A DNA stretch of 64,000 bases from Bradyrhizobium cosmicum (GTDB taxonomy: Bacteria > Pseudomonadota > Alphaproteobacteria > Rhizobiales > Xanthobacteraceae): contig NZ_CP041656.2 of assembly GCF_007290395.2 (NCBI RefSeq), positions 5,952,001 through 6,016,000 on the forward strand. The letters are read 5' to 3'. The translations under genes were made by a program, and so were the position numbers. This document shows positions 1-8,381 of the stretch, one piece after another (position 1 is the first letter of the stretch; each line of letters opens with the position of its first letter). Under the pieces are notes generated by a model. It saw nothing but the letters and a program-made list of their open reading frames with translations. It ran no database searches and was not told the origin of the DNA.

Positions 1-334
1 AGAAATGCAGCCCCAGCAGCATCGTGCCGTACCCGGGATCTCCGGGCGCAAGATGCAGCGACACCTGCCGGATCGCGATGAATCCGGTGACGAGACTGGC
101 GATGAGGATCATCGCGTAGTGCGAGCCGCGCTCGCCGAGGCGCAAGTTGAACAAGAAACCCATGCCGATCGCGGCGAAGCCGGCCCGTTGCAGCAGGCAA
201 AGCGGACAGGGCAACTCGCCCAGCGCAAGCTGATAATAGAACGCGACAGTCAGGATCAGCGAGATCCCGAGCAGCCCCAGCATGTTCAGGCTCGCCCCGA
301 CCGATCGTTGTTCGCTCATCTGTGAAGTGCTCAT
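1..334 (-). CDS. DsbB-family disulfide bond formation protein (partial, runs off window)
   Basis: Reading the minus strand from ATG at 334 gives 111 residues that run off the window edge. A hydrophobic N-terminal helix (about residues 14-38) is followed by CPLCLLQR (C43, C46), the periplasmic CxxC signature of DsbB quinone reductases, and then two further hydrophobic stretches. DsbB proteins reoxidise DsbA-type thiol oxidases in the inner membrane and pass the electrons to quinone. An alternative start is ATG at 319. The next gene on the same strand is a tiny membrane protein, a pairing I recall from Bradyrhizobium genomes. The second cysteine pair of DsbB would lie outside the window, so full function cannot be judged. 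Confidence 0.8.
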   Translation of the reverse strand, partial: MSTSQMSEQRSVGASLNMLGLLGISLILTVAFYYQLALGELPCPLCLLQRAGFAAIGMGFLFNLRLGERGSHYAMILIASLVTGFIAIRQVSLHLAPGDPGYGTMLLGLHF

Positions 335-338
335 CTCG

Positions 339-497
339 TCAGAACGAAAACTTCAGCGGATCGGTCGCGTGGTGGAAGAACCATGCGACCGTAACGACGG
401 TCGTTGCGCTCCAGAGCGCGTAGCTCAGCCCCGCGCGCGAACGCCAGACGCAGCTACAGGCTGCAAGCGCCAACAGAAACGGCAGAAACATGTACAT
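339..497 (-). CDS. Small membrane protein, DUF5993-like
   Basis: About 52 residues from the ATG at 497 (an in-frame ATG at 527 would add 10). It has two hydrophobic segments, beginning MYMFLPFLLALAA and ending in HHATDPLKFSF, so it is probably an inner-membrane microprotein. The stop lies 4 bases before the start of the DsbB-like gene, so the two are likely cotranscribed. The closing motif HHATDPL resembles what I remember of DUF5993 proteins encoded beside DsbB, but that is recall and was not searched. Function is unknown; a role as an accessory to the DsbB-like protein is inference from position. Confidence 0.6.
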   Translation of the reverse strand: MYMFLPFLLALAACSCVWRSRAGLSYALWSATTVVTVAWFFHHATDPLKFSF

Positions 498-568
498 GAG
501 CGCGGGCTCCCCAAGCGATTCGCGCATCGCGCGAATGGCCCAAGAGATACGTCAGCCCCGCACGCCCC

Positions 569-1675
569 TCAAGAGCCGGCTTCGCCGCGCCGCTCCTGCG
601 CATAGCGCACCAGGGCCGCGAAGCGATAGATGCCATGGACGAACTTGCCGTAGGGCATGGTGATGAACAGCGCGAACACGGCGCCGAGATGCAGCGCCAG
701 CAGCGGCCCCATGGCCGCCGTCTCGCGCAGGAGCAGAAGCAGCATGCCGGTGAGACCGGTCAGGAACAGCATGGCGATGAAGCCGACATCCATGCCGTAA
801 CGCTGCGCGTCGAGCAGTTCAGGCGCACGGCGTGACTTTGCGATGAACAGACCGATCGGGCCGACGATAAGGCCGATGCCGCCGAGCGTGCCCAACACGA
901 CGGGCAGGTCCCACCAGGGATACGGCGCTTCGCGGGCGAGCAGATAGTGATACAGCGTAGCGACCGAGGTGGCGGCAAAGCACAGCAGGAAGCCATAGAA
1001 CGTCAGGTGATGATATAGCTTGCGCCGGTCGGTCGGCTTCTCGTCCTCGTTGTAGCAGCCGACGCCCCCGCCATGGAGATAGCGTAGCTCGCCCGCATCG
1101 CGGATCGCTTGAAAGATCGAGCCGCCGTCGGCGCGACCGCCGATCGGCGTGCCGATGTCGCGCCAGAACGCGCGCACGCTCATCACCAGCGCGAAGATCG
1201 CGTAGAGGAAGGCGGCGCTGAACAAGGCGGCCATCGCATTGTGCGGCAACAGCCTGTAGAAGGCGCCGGGGCCGGTGTGCACGCCGAACAGCACGGCGCG
1301 GTCGTTCAAGGCGACAAAGCCGAGGATGAAGGCCGCCATGCTGAGCGCAGCGACGATGCTGATGACGAGACCGTTGCGGGTGAAGGCGCCGGACAGCGCC
1401 TGCGGCCACGCATAGGCCGCGTAGGACTCGGCTCGCGCTACCGCCAGCGTCCGCGGGACGTTGACGTTGAACTCGTGCGGCGGCGAGAACTGGCAGTCGA
1501 CGTAGCAGGCGCCGCAGGAATGACAGAGATTGGCGAGATAGTTGAGGTCGCCGTCGGAAAAGGCGCGGCGCATCTCCATGGCCGGGAACACCGCGCAGAG
1601 TCCCTCGCAATAGCGGCAGGAATTGCAGACCGTCATCAGACGGTCGGCTTCGTCCAGAATCCTAGTTCCGTGCAT
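569..1675 (-). CDS. tcuB: TcuB-like iron-sulfur/membrane electron-transfer protein
   Basis: The 368 residues match TcuB/CitB in size and layout. The N-terminal half carries two 4Fe-4S cysteine clusters (C17-x2-C20-x2-C23-x3-C27 and C51-x2-C54-x2-C57-x3-C61). The rest has six or so membrane helices with spaced histidines (for example in YHHLTFYGF and ALHLG) that could bind haem. In Salmonella TcuB reoxidises the FAD of TcuA and feeds electrons to the membrane quinone pool. The start overlaps the end of tcuA by 14 bases, so the genes are translationally coupled. No TcuC permease is seen. The true substrate could be another tricarboxylate or dicarboxylate. Confidence 0.88.
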   Translation of the reverse strand: MHGTRILDEADRLMTVCNSCRYCEGLCAVFPAMEMRRAFSDGDLNYLANLCHSCGACYVDCQFSPPHEFNVNVPRTLAVARAESYAAYAWPQALSGAFTRNGLVISIVAALSMAAFILGFVALNDRAVLFGVHTGPGAFYRLLPHNAMAALFSAAFLYAIFALVMSVRAFWRDIGTPIGGRADGGSIFQAIRDAGELRYLHGGGVGCYNEDEKPTDRRKLYHHLTFYGFLLCFAATSVATLYHYLLAREAPYPWWDLPVVLGTLGGIGLIVGPIGLFIAKSRRAPELLDAQRYGMDVGFIAMLFLTGLTGMLLLLLRETAAMGPLLALHLGAVFALFITMPYGKFVHGIYRFAALVRYAQERRGEAGS

Positions 1676-3053
1676 GTTTCGCCGCTTCCCGTCCTGCGAT
1701 CCGCCCGAACACGCTGCCGATGGTCATGCCCATGCCGGCCGCGTAGCCCTTGCCGAGCACATTGCCCGCCATGATCTCTCCGGCCGCGAACATGTTGGCC
1801 GACGGCCTGCCGTCAGCCATCAGCATGCGCGATTCCTTGTTCACGCGCGTGCCGAGATAGGTGAAGGTGATGCCGGGCCGGACCGGATAGGCGAGATAAG
1901 GCGGCGTCTCGATACGCCGCGCCCAGTGGGTCTTGGCCGGCGTGATACCCTCAGTGACGCAATCGTCCAGGACCGTGTGATCGAACGTACCGGGGCGCAC
2001 CGCAGCGTTGAATTCGGTGATGGTTTTCTCCAGCGCAACCGGATCGAGTTCCAGCTTGCCAGCGAGTTCGGCGACCGTCTGCCCCGCAATCGGCGGAAAC
2101 AGCGTCGGCATGAAGCTCGTAACAACGGTCGAATCGAAGATGATGTAGGCGATCTGATCGGGCTGCGCGGCGACCAGCCGACCCCAGATCGCGTAACGCT
2201 TCGGCCAGATGTCCTCGCCCTCGTCATAGAAGCGCTGGGAGTGCTTGTTGACGACGATACCGAACACGACGGAGTCATGGCGCGTGATGATGCCGCCGTC
2301 GAATTTCGGCGCGCGGGCGTCGATCGCCACCGCATGACACTGCGTGGGGTCGCCGACCTCCTGCACACCCTTGTCGAGCAGCATTTTCAGGACCGAGCCG
2401 CGGTTATAGGGCGTGCCGCGGATCAGGAAGTTGTCGGCGGCCTCGCCCCAATATTGCTTCAGCCATTCGATGTTGGCCTCGAACCCGCCGGCCGCGGCGA
2501 CCAGCGACGTCGCGCGAATCTCGGTCTCGCCGTTGATCGGCCGCTTGAGGCGCGCGGCAAGGAACATGCCGTCCTCGATCACGAGATCGGTGACCTCGGC
2601 GTCGTACTCGACGTCGACGCCGAGCCGCTCCGCGGTCAAATATAATGCGTTCAGCATCGCCCGGCCGCCGCCGAGGAAGAAGGAGTTGGTGCGGCCGAGG
2701 CTCAGTGTTCCGCCGAGCGAGGGTTGCCAGCGTACACCCTGCTCCACGATCCAGTTCAGGATATCCTTGGACTCCCGGATCATGTGACGGGCGAGCACCT
2801 CGTCGGTCTTCCCGCCAGTCACGCGCAGCAGATCCTCCCAAAACTCCTCTTCGGTATAGGGGCCGGTCAGGATCTCGGTCGCGGCGTCGTGAGCGCAGCG
2901 CATGTTGCGAGTATGGCGGGTGTTGCCGCCACGATAGAACTTCGGCGCGCCTTCGAGCACGAGCACCGAGGCGCCGCCGCGGCGCGCCGAAATCGCCGCG
3001 CACAACGCCGCGTTGCCGCCGCCGATCACCAGCACGTCGTATTTGCTGCTCAT
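1662..3053 (-). CDS. tcuA: FAD-dependent tricarballylate dehydrogenase-like protein TcuA
   Basis: 463 residues. The start at 3053 (MSSKYDVLVIGGGNAALCAA) places the FAD-binding GxGxxA loop directly at the N-terminus; an upstream in-frame extension is low-complexity and unlikely. The C-terminus has the usual flavoprotein motif GEIMAGNVLGKGYAAGMGM. The fold is that of fumarate reductase/succinate dehydrogenase flavoproteins. TcuA oxidises tricarballylate to cis-aconitate in enteric bacteria. It is the first gene of a two-gene operon with tcuB. The upstream region is shared with a divergent GntR regulator and contains a perfect palindrome, so substrate-controlled repression is likely. Substrate identity is inferred from family only. 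Confidence 0.88.
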   Translation of the reverse strand: MSSKYDVLVIGGGNAALCAAISARRGGASVLVLEGAPKFYRGGNTRHTRNMRCAHDAATEILTGPYTEEEFWEDLLRVTGGKTDEVLARHMIRESKDILNWIVEQGVRWQPSLGGTLSLGRTNSFFLGGGRAMLNALYLTAERLGVDVEYDAEVTDLVIEDGMFLAARLKRPINGETEIRATSLVAAAGGFEANIEWLKQYWGEAADNFLIRGTPYNRGSVLKMLLDKGVQEVGDPTQCHAVAIDARAPKFDGGIITRHDSVVFGIVVNKHSQRFYDEGEDIWPKRYAIWGRLVAAQPDQIAYIIFDSTVVTSFMPTLFPPIAGQTVAELAGKLELDPVALEKTITEFNAAVRPGTFDHTVLDDCVTEGITPAKTHWARRIETPPYLAYPVRPGITFTYLGTRVNKESRMLMADGRPSANMFAAGEIMAGNVLGKGYAAGMGMTIGSVFGRIAGREAAKHARN

Positions 3054-3133
3054 GCCGTCTGCCCAATGCGACGAAGAGTTAGAGACATTCTGCCCGCCGA
3101 CGGCTCCGGTCAACCGAACCGCCATTGCGCACG

Positions 3134-3145
3134 TTTGTATACAAA
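3134..3145. promoter_or_regulatory. Palindromic operator candidate TTTGTATACAAA between tcuA and the GntR gene
   Basis: A perfect 12-base palindrome followed at once by a related half (GATATACAGATC). FCD-type GntR regulators commonly bind short palindromes of the form TTGTATACAA. It lies 80 bases upstream of tcuA and 69 bases upstream of the regulator start, where one repressor could control both directions. Confidence 0.6.
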
Positions 3146-3214
3146 GATATACAGATCTGGCGCAAGCAGCAATCTGTGCATAGGCAGAATGCGCTTGGCA
3201 GCCCAAGAGGACAC

Positions 3215-3898
3215 ATGGCCAGACGCCCGGCAAAGGCAGGCGGATCAATCGCACGTGGCGGCGGCGTGGCGCTGGGAGAAGTGGTGTTCCGCTCGCTCTG
3301 CGAAGCGCTTCAGGCCGGCAGCTACCGCGCCGGCGACCGCCTGCGCGAGGAAGAGGTCGCGCAGCGGCTGAAGGTCAGCCGCACGCCGGTTCGAGAAGCC
3401 TTGGGCCGGCTCGCGGCCCGCGGCTTCGTTGAGCCCGCCGGTGGCCGCGGGGTGATCGTGCGCAACCTCGATATTTCCGAGGTGCTCGAGCTTTACGCCA
3501 TGCGCGAGATCATGGAGGGCGCCTCCGCGCGCCTCGCCGCCGAACACGCCTCGGCGACGGAGATCGACGCGTTCAGGGATATCGAGCAGGCTTTTGTCGA
3601 GGCCTCCGAGACCGATGCGGCCGAGATGGCGAGGCTCAACCGCGTCTTCCACGAGGCCATCTGCCGCGCGGCGCGCAACCGCTATCTGGATAACGCCTCT
3701 CGCGAATTGCAGGACTGGATCGCCCTGCTCGGCCCTACCACCTTCACCGTGACGGGACGCCCCTCGACAAGCCACGGCGAGCATGAGGCCATCATCGAGG
3801 CCATTGCAGCGCGCGATGGCGACAAGGCCGAACAGCTCGCGCGCGCGCATATTCGCGAAGCGCTGCGCTGCCGGCTGAAGCTGCTGCAGAAGCAGTAG
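3215..3898 (+). CDS. GntR-family transcriptional regulator, FCD subfamily
   Basis: 227 residues. ATG at 3215 is preceded by the Shine-Dalgarno sequence AAGAGG, which decides it over upstream in-frame starts. The N-terminal winged helix (about residues 18-80) contains RLREEEVAQRLKVSRTPVREALGRL, the standard GntR signature. The C-terminal FCD ligand domain carries the acidic/histidine residues (FHEAI, HGEHEAI, HIREAL) that bind a metal and a carboxylate effector in this subfamily. Divergent from tcuA, with a shared palindrome, it is most likely the local repressor released by a carboxylic acid. Enteric tcu operons use a LysR regulator (TcuR), so control here differs. Confidence 0.9.
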   Translation: MARRPAKAGGSIARGGGVALGEVVFRSLCEALQAGSYRAGDRLREEEVAQRLKVSRTPVREALGRLAARGFVEPAGGRGVIVRNLDISEVLELYAMREIMEGASARLAAEHASATEIDAFRDIEQAFVEASETDAAEMARLNRVFHEAICRAARNRYLDNASRELQDWIALLGPTTFTVTGRPSTSHGEHEAIIEAIAARDGDKAEQLARAHIREALRCRLKLLQKQ

Positions 3899-3903
3899 AC
3901 CGC

Positions 3904-4659
3904 TTATCGCCGCGCCCGCCGCGCAGGACGCGCATCATCGACCGAGGCTGCGAGGGCAGCGTCGAGCAGGTCGGTCGGCCCGCCCAGCGCACGCGTCAGG
4001 CGGATGGCGGCCTTCAGCAGCAGCGATGTCATCGTCTTGATGGTATCCCCCGTGAAGCGCGGCTTCGGGCCCGAGAGCGACAACGCCCCAACGCATTTTC
4101 CGCCGGGACCGAACACCGGACAGGCCAGCCCGGCGCAATCCGGATCGCGCTCACCGAACGACACGGCAATGCACCCCTCGCGGATCTCGTCATAGGCGTC
4201 GCCCTTTTCGCCGTCGAAGGCCAGAATGACCCGGCCGGCCGCTCCCCGGTCGAGTGGCAGCAGAGCGCCCGCCTCGACCCGGTCGAGCGTCGAATGCTGG
4301 GAATCGACGCGAAAGACACACAGCCTGCGCCTGGAATCGTGCCGCACATGGTACGACGGGCTTTCGGTCCCGTCGGCCACGAGCTGGCGCAGCAGCGGCA
4401 TGACGCGATCATGCAGACTGTTGCTGCGTTGGTAGATCGCGCCGAGCCGGAACGGCGTCGGGCCGAGATGGTAACGGCCGTCGGCGAGCTGAACGAGATA
4501 GCCGAACTCCTGGAGCGAGGTCATCAGCCGCAGCAGCGTGCTCTTGTACATCTTGGTGCGACGCGCGAGCTCGGCCAGCGTCATCGGCTCCGGCGCATCC
4601 TCGAAGGCCGCGAGGATGGTCAAGGCACGGTCGACGGCGGCGACACCGGGCGAAGGCAT
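3904..4659 (-). CDS. IclR-family transcriptional regulator
   Basis: 251 residues from ATG at 4659, preceded by TAGGAGA. The N-terminal winged helix-turn-helix (about residues 5-70) includes MTLAELARRTKMYKSTLLRL. The C-terminal effector domain has the IclR-type region ending in LSGPKPRF. It is the last gene of a five-gene minus-strand operon, 8 bases after the dehydrogenase, and faces the end of the GntR gene. IclR regulators usually control catabolic operons for aromatic or carboxylic acids. An inverted repeat upstream of the first gene of this operon is a possible target. The effector is unknown. Confidence 0.9.
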   Translation of the reverse strand: MPSPGVAAVDRALTILAAFEDAPEPMTLAELARRTKMYKSTLLRLMTSLQEFGYLVQLADGRYHLGPTPFRLGAIYQRSNSLHDRVMPLLRQLVADGTESPSYHVRHDSRRRLCVFRVDSQHSTLDRVEAGALLPLDRGAAGRVILAFDGEKGDAYDEIREGCIAVSFGERDPDCAGLACPVFGPGGKCVGALSLSGPKPRFTGDTIKTMTSLLLKAAIRLTRALGGPTDLLDAALAASVDDARPARRARR

Positions 4660-4667
4660 ACAGTCTC

Positions 4668-5549
4668 CTAATCTGGGAATCCGGAGGGATCGATCAGTTT
4701 GGCGATGATCGGAAAGTACGCATCGCCCATGCCCTTGTCGATCGTCTCCTCGAAGATCTCGCGCATCAGCGTTGCGCCGCGCAAATTCAGCCCGGCTTGG
4801 GCACCCAGCTCCAGTGCGTAGGACAGATCCTTCATCGCGTATTCGGTCGAGAAGGCGCGCAGCGGAAACTCCTGAGCGACGATCGCCTTCAAGCCGTGGT
4901 TGCGGAGTGCAAAACTGTCCGCCGAGCCCTTGGACAGCGTCTCCAGCAACAGCTTCGGCTCGACGCCGCTGTGCTTGGCGATCGCGACGGCCTCGGCCAG
5001 CGCGTTCACCGTCTCGAACAGCACCATGTTGTTGAGGATCTTCGTCACCTGCCCCGCCCCGGTGCCGCCGCAAAGAGTGACGTCGGTGGCGAAATGCCGG
5101 ATCAGCGGCTCGACCTTCGAAAATTGCTCGGGTGTCGCGCCGACCATGACGCTAAGCGTGCCGTCCTGCGCTGCCTGACGGGTGCGCGCGATCGGCGCAT
5201 CGATCCAGAGCGCGCCCTTGTCCGCGAGCTGCTTGGCGAAGGACCGCGTCAGGCCGACGTCGGAGGTGCCGAGATCGATCACGGTCTGGCCGCTCCTGAT
5301 CGCCGGCAGGATGCCGGAGAATACCGACATCACGTGTTTGGCGCTGGGTAGGCAAAGAAAGATTGTTTCGCTGCCGCCGACCAGATCTTCGACCGACTTC
5401 GCCGCTGTCGCACCATCGGCCACGATCCGCGCCAAGGGCTCCGCGGCGAGGTCGAACGCAACCATCGCCCGTCCGCTCTTGCGCAACAGATTGCGGCAGA
5501 TCGGCTCGCCCATGACGCCGAGACCGATGAACCCGATCACACCAGACAT
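4668..5549 (-). CDS. NAD(P)-dependent 3-hydroxyisobutyrate dehydrogenase-family oxidoreductase
   Basis: 293 residues from ATG at 5549 with SD GAGGAGA. The N-terminal Rossmann motif is GFIGLGVMGEPICRN. The substrate-binding stretch normally written as GxxG appears as IARTRQAAQDGTLSVMVGA, and the conserved catalytic-lysine helix is GTGAGQVTKILNNM. The family oxidises beta-hydroxy acids such as 3-hydroxyisobutyrate, tartronate semialdehyde or 2-hydroxy-3-oxopropionate. It sits between an ABC binding protein and an IclR regulator, so it probably acts on the imported compound or a hydrolysis product of it. The substrate cannot be read from sequence. Confidence 0.88.
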   Translation of the reverse strand: MSGVIGFIGLGVMGEPICRNLLRKSGRAMVAFDLAAEPLARIVADGATAAKSVEDLVGGSETIFLCLPSAKHVMSVFSGILPAIRSGQTVIDLGTSDVGLTRSFAKQLADKGALWIDAPIARTRQAAQDGTLSVMVGATPEQFSKVEPLIRHFATDVTLCGGTGAGQVTKILNNMVLFETVNALAEAVAIAKHSGVEPKLLLETLSKGSADSFALRNHGLKAIVAQEFPLRAFSTEYAMKDLSYALELGAQAGLNLRGATLMREIFEETIDKGMGDAYFPIIAKLIDPSGFPD

Positions 5550-5612
5550 TCCGTATTCTCCTCGAAAATCTCGCCGCCGGACGGGCACGAGTGCCCGTCC
5601 GGTCGACTCTGT

Positions 5613-6809
5613 TTACTTCACAAGCGGACAACCGCCTTCGCTCATCGGCCGGAACACCTCTTCGCCCGGCTTGGAACTGACGACCTTGTAGTAGTCGTAC
5701 TTGTATTTGGACTCCTCCGGCTTCTTCACCTGCACCAGATACATCGTGTGCAGCACGCGCCCGTCAGGACGGATCGCAACGTCCTTGTTGTAGGCGTCGT
5801 TGACCTTCATCTCGTGCATCTTTGCAGCGACGACCGTCGCATCCGTGGTGCCCGCGGCCTTAACGGCGGCGAGATAGTGATGGACGCCGCTATAGACGCC
5901 GGCCTGCACCATGCTCGCGACCTTGCCGTTCATCAGTGCCGCATAGCGCTTCGACCAGGCGCGGGTCTCCTCGTTGAGATCCCAATAGAACGAGGTCGTC
6001 ACCTGCAGGCCCTGGGTAACCTTCAGTCCCAGCGAATCCACGTCAGTGATGAAGACGAGGAGACCGGCGAGCTTCTGGCCGCCCTCGACGACGCCGAACT
6101 CGCCGGCCTGCTTGATTGCGGTTTGCACGTCCGCGCCCGAGGTCGCGAGCCCGACCACGTCGGCTTTCGAGCCCTGCGCCTGCAACAGGAACGAAGCGAA
6201 GTCGGCGGTGCCGAGCGGATGCGCGGCCGAGCCAATCACCTTGCCGCCCGCCGCTTCGATGAATTTGGTGGCGTCACGCTGGAGCGCGTGGCCGAATGCG
6301 TAGTCGGCCGTGACGAAATACCAGGTCTTGCCGCCGGCACGCGTGATCGCATCGCTAGTCAGCTTCGACAGCGCGTAGGTGTCGTAGTTGAAGTGAAAGC
6401 TGACGGGCGAGCAGGACTTTCCGGTGAAATCGGACGAGCCGGGACCCGAGATCACAAAGATCCTGTTCTTCTGCTTGGCGACCTCCAGGATGGCAAAACC
6501 TGCCGAGGAGGCCGCGCCGTCCGCGATCATGTCGACACCCTCATTGTCGAACCATTTTCGCGCGGTGGCCGAGGCAATGTCCGGCTTGTTCTGGTGATCA
6601 GCCGAGATGATCTCGATCTTCTTGCCGAGCAGTTCGTTGCCAAAGTCTTCCGCTGCGAGCTTTGCCGCGGCGACCGAGCCGCGCCCGCCATTGTCGGCGA
6701 ACACGCCGGACTGGTCGTTGAGCACGCCGATCCTGATCACATTGTCCGCCGCAAACACGGTGCCCGTCTGGACGGCCAGAACGGCCGCCATCATCCAACG
6801 CAACTTCAT
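5613..6809 (-). CDS. ABC transporter substrate-binding protein (HAAT/LivK type)
   Basis: 398 residues with a clear Sec signal peptide (MKLRWMMAAVLAVQTGTVFA). The mature protein starts with IRIGVLNDQSG and has the two-lobe fold of branched-chain amino acid-type binding proteins (Peripla_BP_6). No permease or ATPase is encoded nearby, so it must use a transporter encoded elsewhere. It is closely similar in layout to the binding protein at 25691-26920 (both have GRGSV or GQGSV followed by AxxDFG, and a conserved TTSFYWDLNEETRAWSKRY-type segment), so the two are paralogues. The operon suggests a carboxylic or aromatic ligand rather than an amino acid. Confidence 0.9.
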   Translation of the reverse strand: MKLRWMMAAVLAVQTGTVFAADNVIRIGVLNDQSGVFADNGGRGSVAAAKLAAEDFGNELLGKKIEIISADHQNKPDIASATARKWFDNEGVDMIADGAASSAGFAILEVAKQKNRIFVISGPGSSDFTGKSCSPVSFHFNYDTYALSKLTSDAITRAGGKTWYFVTADYAFGHALQRDATKFIEAAGGKVIGSAAHPLGTADFASFLLQAQGSKADVVGLATSGADVQTAIKQAGEFGVVEGGQKLAGLLVFITDVDSLGLKVTQGLQVTTSFYWDLNEETRAWSKRYAALMNGKVASMVQAGVYSGVHHYLAAVKAAGTTDATVVAAKMHEMKVNDAYNKDVAIRPDGRVLHTMYLVQVKKPEESKYKYDYYKVVSSKPGEEVFRPMSEGGCPLVK

Positions 6810-6825
6810 AACATACGCCTCCCTT

Positions 6826-7683
6826 TTACCAATTTTGCTTGCCTAGGATTTCTTGCAGCACCGGCCCGATGTAGCGACGGAACTGCGCCGGGTTCTCACT
6901 CATCGGAAAATGGCCGAGCCGGTCCATCACGGTCACCTTGGCACCGGGGATGCCGGCAGCGGTGCGTAGCGTGTCCTCCGGCGTGCAGGAAAAATCGTAC
7001 TCACCGGTCAAGAGATAAAGCGGGCACTGGTCGACTTCGATAGCGCTGGTGCGTCCGCGCAGATCGCCATCGACCCGGTAGAAATAGAGGTCGCCTTTGA
7101 AGATGCCGGGGCCGCCCTGCTTGTAGCCCCACAGCGTCTCGTTACGTGAGGCATCGGGACCATTCGGCGCGATCAGCCCGGAGACCAGCGCCGCGCAGAC
7201 CTCGCCGCCGTGAATGTCAGGGCGGTTGAGCCAGGCCGTGTCGTACCAGGGCTGCTGGAAGTCCGCTGACTCAAGCCCGATCAGCGCGCGAAATTCACGC
7301 GCATGTTCGATAGCAAGATTGAGCACGATGCGGCCACCGATCGAGCAGCCCATCACCACCGGCCGCTCCAGCTTGAGCGCCTTGCAGAAGGCGCGGATGG
7401 TTGCGGTGTAACTCGCGGTGGTCAGGCGATATTCGCTGCCATATTGGCTATCGGGCGGATTGGACTTGCCGTGCCAAGGCATGTCGAAGGCGATGACGCG
7501 GAAGTTTTTTGTGAACTCCTCATCCGCGAGCAGATGGCGCCACTGCCGGGCGTCGGAACCTGCCGTGTGCAAACAGACCAGCGGAATGCCGCTGCCGTTC
7601 TCCTCGAAATAGATCCGGTTGATCTCGCCGTCGATCTCGACGTGTACGTAACGGCCGACGATCGGTTCGATGATGCCGCTCAT
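6826..7683 (-). CDS. Alpha/beta-fold hydrolase
   Basis: 285 residues. The oxyanion-hole motif HTAGSD (39-44) precedes the nucleophile elbow GCSIGG (Ser114); the catalytic His is in RLGHFP (about 258), with an Asp in GEYDFS before it. This is a complete serine hydrolase triad as in esterases, C-C hydrolases and lactonases. The gene overlaps the upstream SCP2-like gene by ATGA, so the two are translationally coupled. In an operon with a binding protein and a beta-hydroxyacid dehydrogenase it probably cleaves an ester, lactone or diketone intermediate. No substrate can be assigned. Confidence 0.9.
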   Translation of the reverse strand: MSGIIEPIVGRYVHVEIDGEINRIYFEENGSGIPLVCLHTAGSDARQWRHLLADEEFTKNFRVIAFDMPWHGKSNPPDSQYGSEYRLTTASYTATIRAFCKALKLERPVVMGCSIGGRIVLNLAIEHAREFRALIGLESADFQQPWYDTAWLNRPDIHGGEVCAALVSGLIAPNGPDASRNETLWGYKQGGPGIFKGDLYFYRVDGDLRGRTSAIEVDQCPLYLLTGEYDFSCTPEDTLRTAAGIPGAKVTVMDRLGHFPMSENPAQFRRYIGPVLQEILGKQNW

Positions 7684-8123
7684 GACGCGCCCCCAAAGCC
7701 GCTTTGGCGGGGCAAGGCGAGCAAATCCTTGAAGTATTGAAGATGCGCCATGAAGGGATGCAGATCGCCTTCGAGGCTCGCCTGCCCGCGCTTGGTCAAC
7801 GCCAGCAAATCATGCCAGCCGGCCGGCGGCATTGCCTGCCAATAGGCGGCGAATGCGGCCGGCGTCGCGCGATATGCGAAACGCCAGGATCGCATCAGGA
7901 CCGGCGCAGGCGTCATGTCGACAATCTGTCCGGCGCGGATCGCGACATGAAACGGCTGCGTGGTCGGCCCGAGCAGGCAATCGACGTCGAGCCAGCGGCC
8001 GCGCGCGATCAGCGAGGCATCGCGCGCCAGCAATTCCGGGATCGCCTTGAAGCCTTCGAAGATCGCCTCTTGTGTGTACGTCACCGGCGGATCAGCGTTT
8101 GGGTGGACGCGTTGGGATTCCAT
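7680..8123 (-). CDS. Conserved hypothetical protein, SCP2-like
   Basis: 147 residues, first gene of the operon, SD GAGGGA. There is no signal peptide. The C-terminal half (FAYRATPAAFAAYW ... ASLEGDLHPFMAHLQYFKDLL) resembles the sterol-carrier-protein-2 fold, which binds acyl chains or other hydrophobic ligands; this is a judgement by eye with moderate certainty. Coupling to the alpha/beta hydrolase suggests it binds or presents the hydrolase substrate. I do not recognise a named family. Confidence 0.6.
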   Translation of the reverse strand: MESQRVHPNADPPVTYTQEAIFEGFKAIPELLARDASLIARGRWLDVDCLLGPTTQPFHVAIRAGQIVDMTPAPVLMRSWRFAYRATPAAFAAYWQAMPPAGWHDLLALTKRGQASLEGDLHPFMAHLQYFKDLLALPRQSGFGGAS

Positions 8124-8146
8124 CGTTTCGTCCCTCGGACTTTTTT

Positions 8147-8173
8147 GTTCTGTTAGATAGAACGATATTCTAT
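8147..8173. promoter_or_regulatory. Overlapping inverted repeats upstream of the hydrolase operon (IclR operator candidate)
   Basis: GTTCT-N7-AGAAC (8147-8163) overlaps ATAGAA-N5-TTCTAT (8157-8173). The sites lie 24-50 bases upstream of the first start codon of the operon that ends with an IclR gene. Overlapping dyads in this position fit an autoregulated IclR operon. Evidence is positional and by pattern only. Confidence 0.45.
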
Positions 8174-8381
8174 TTCTGTCGTAGACCTATACAGACCCCG
8201 CGCGTGAACTCAAGTCCCGACCGATGTTGTGGGATGGTGCGACAGCGACCAGACACGGGCCGATGTTCGAGGGAATCAAACCACGCTTGCCGACTGAGTG
8301 ACTTGGCTAAGGAATCAGCCCCTCACCGCGCCGGGCACCGAGAGCGCGATCGAGACAATCGCAACTCGCCATCAAGCTTCT

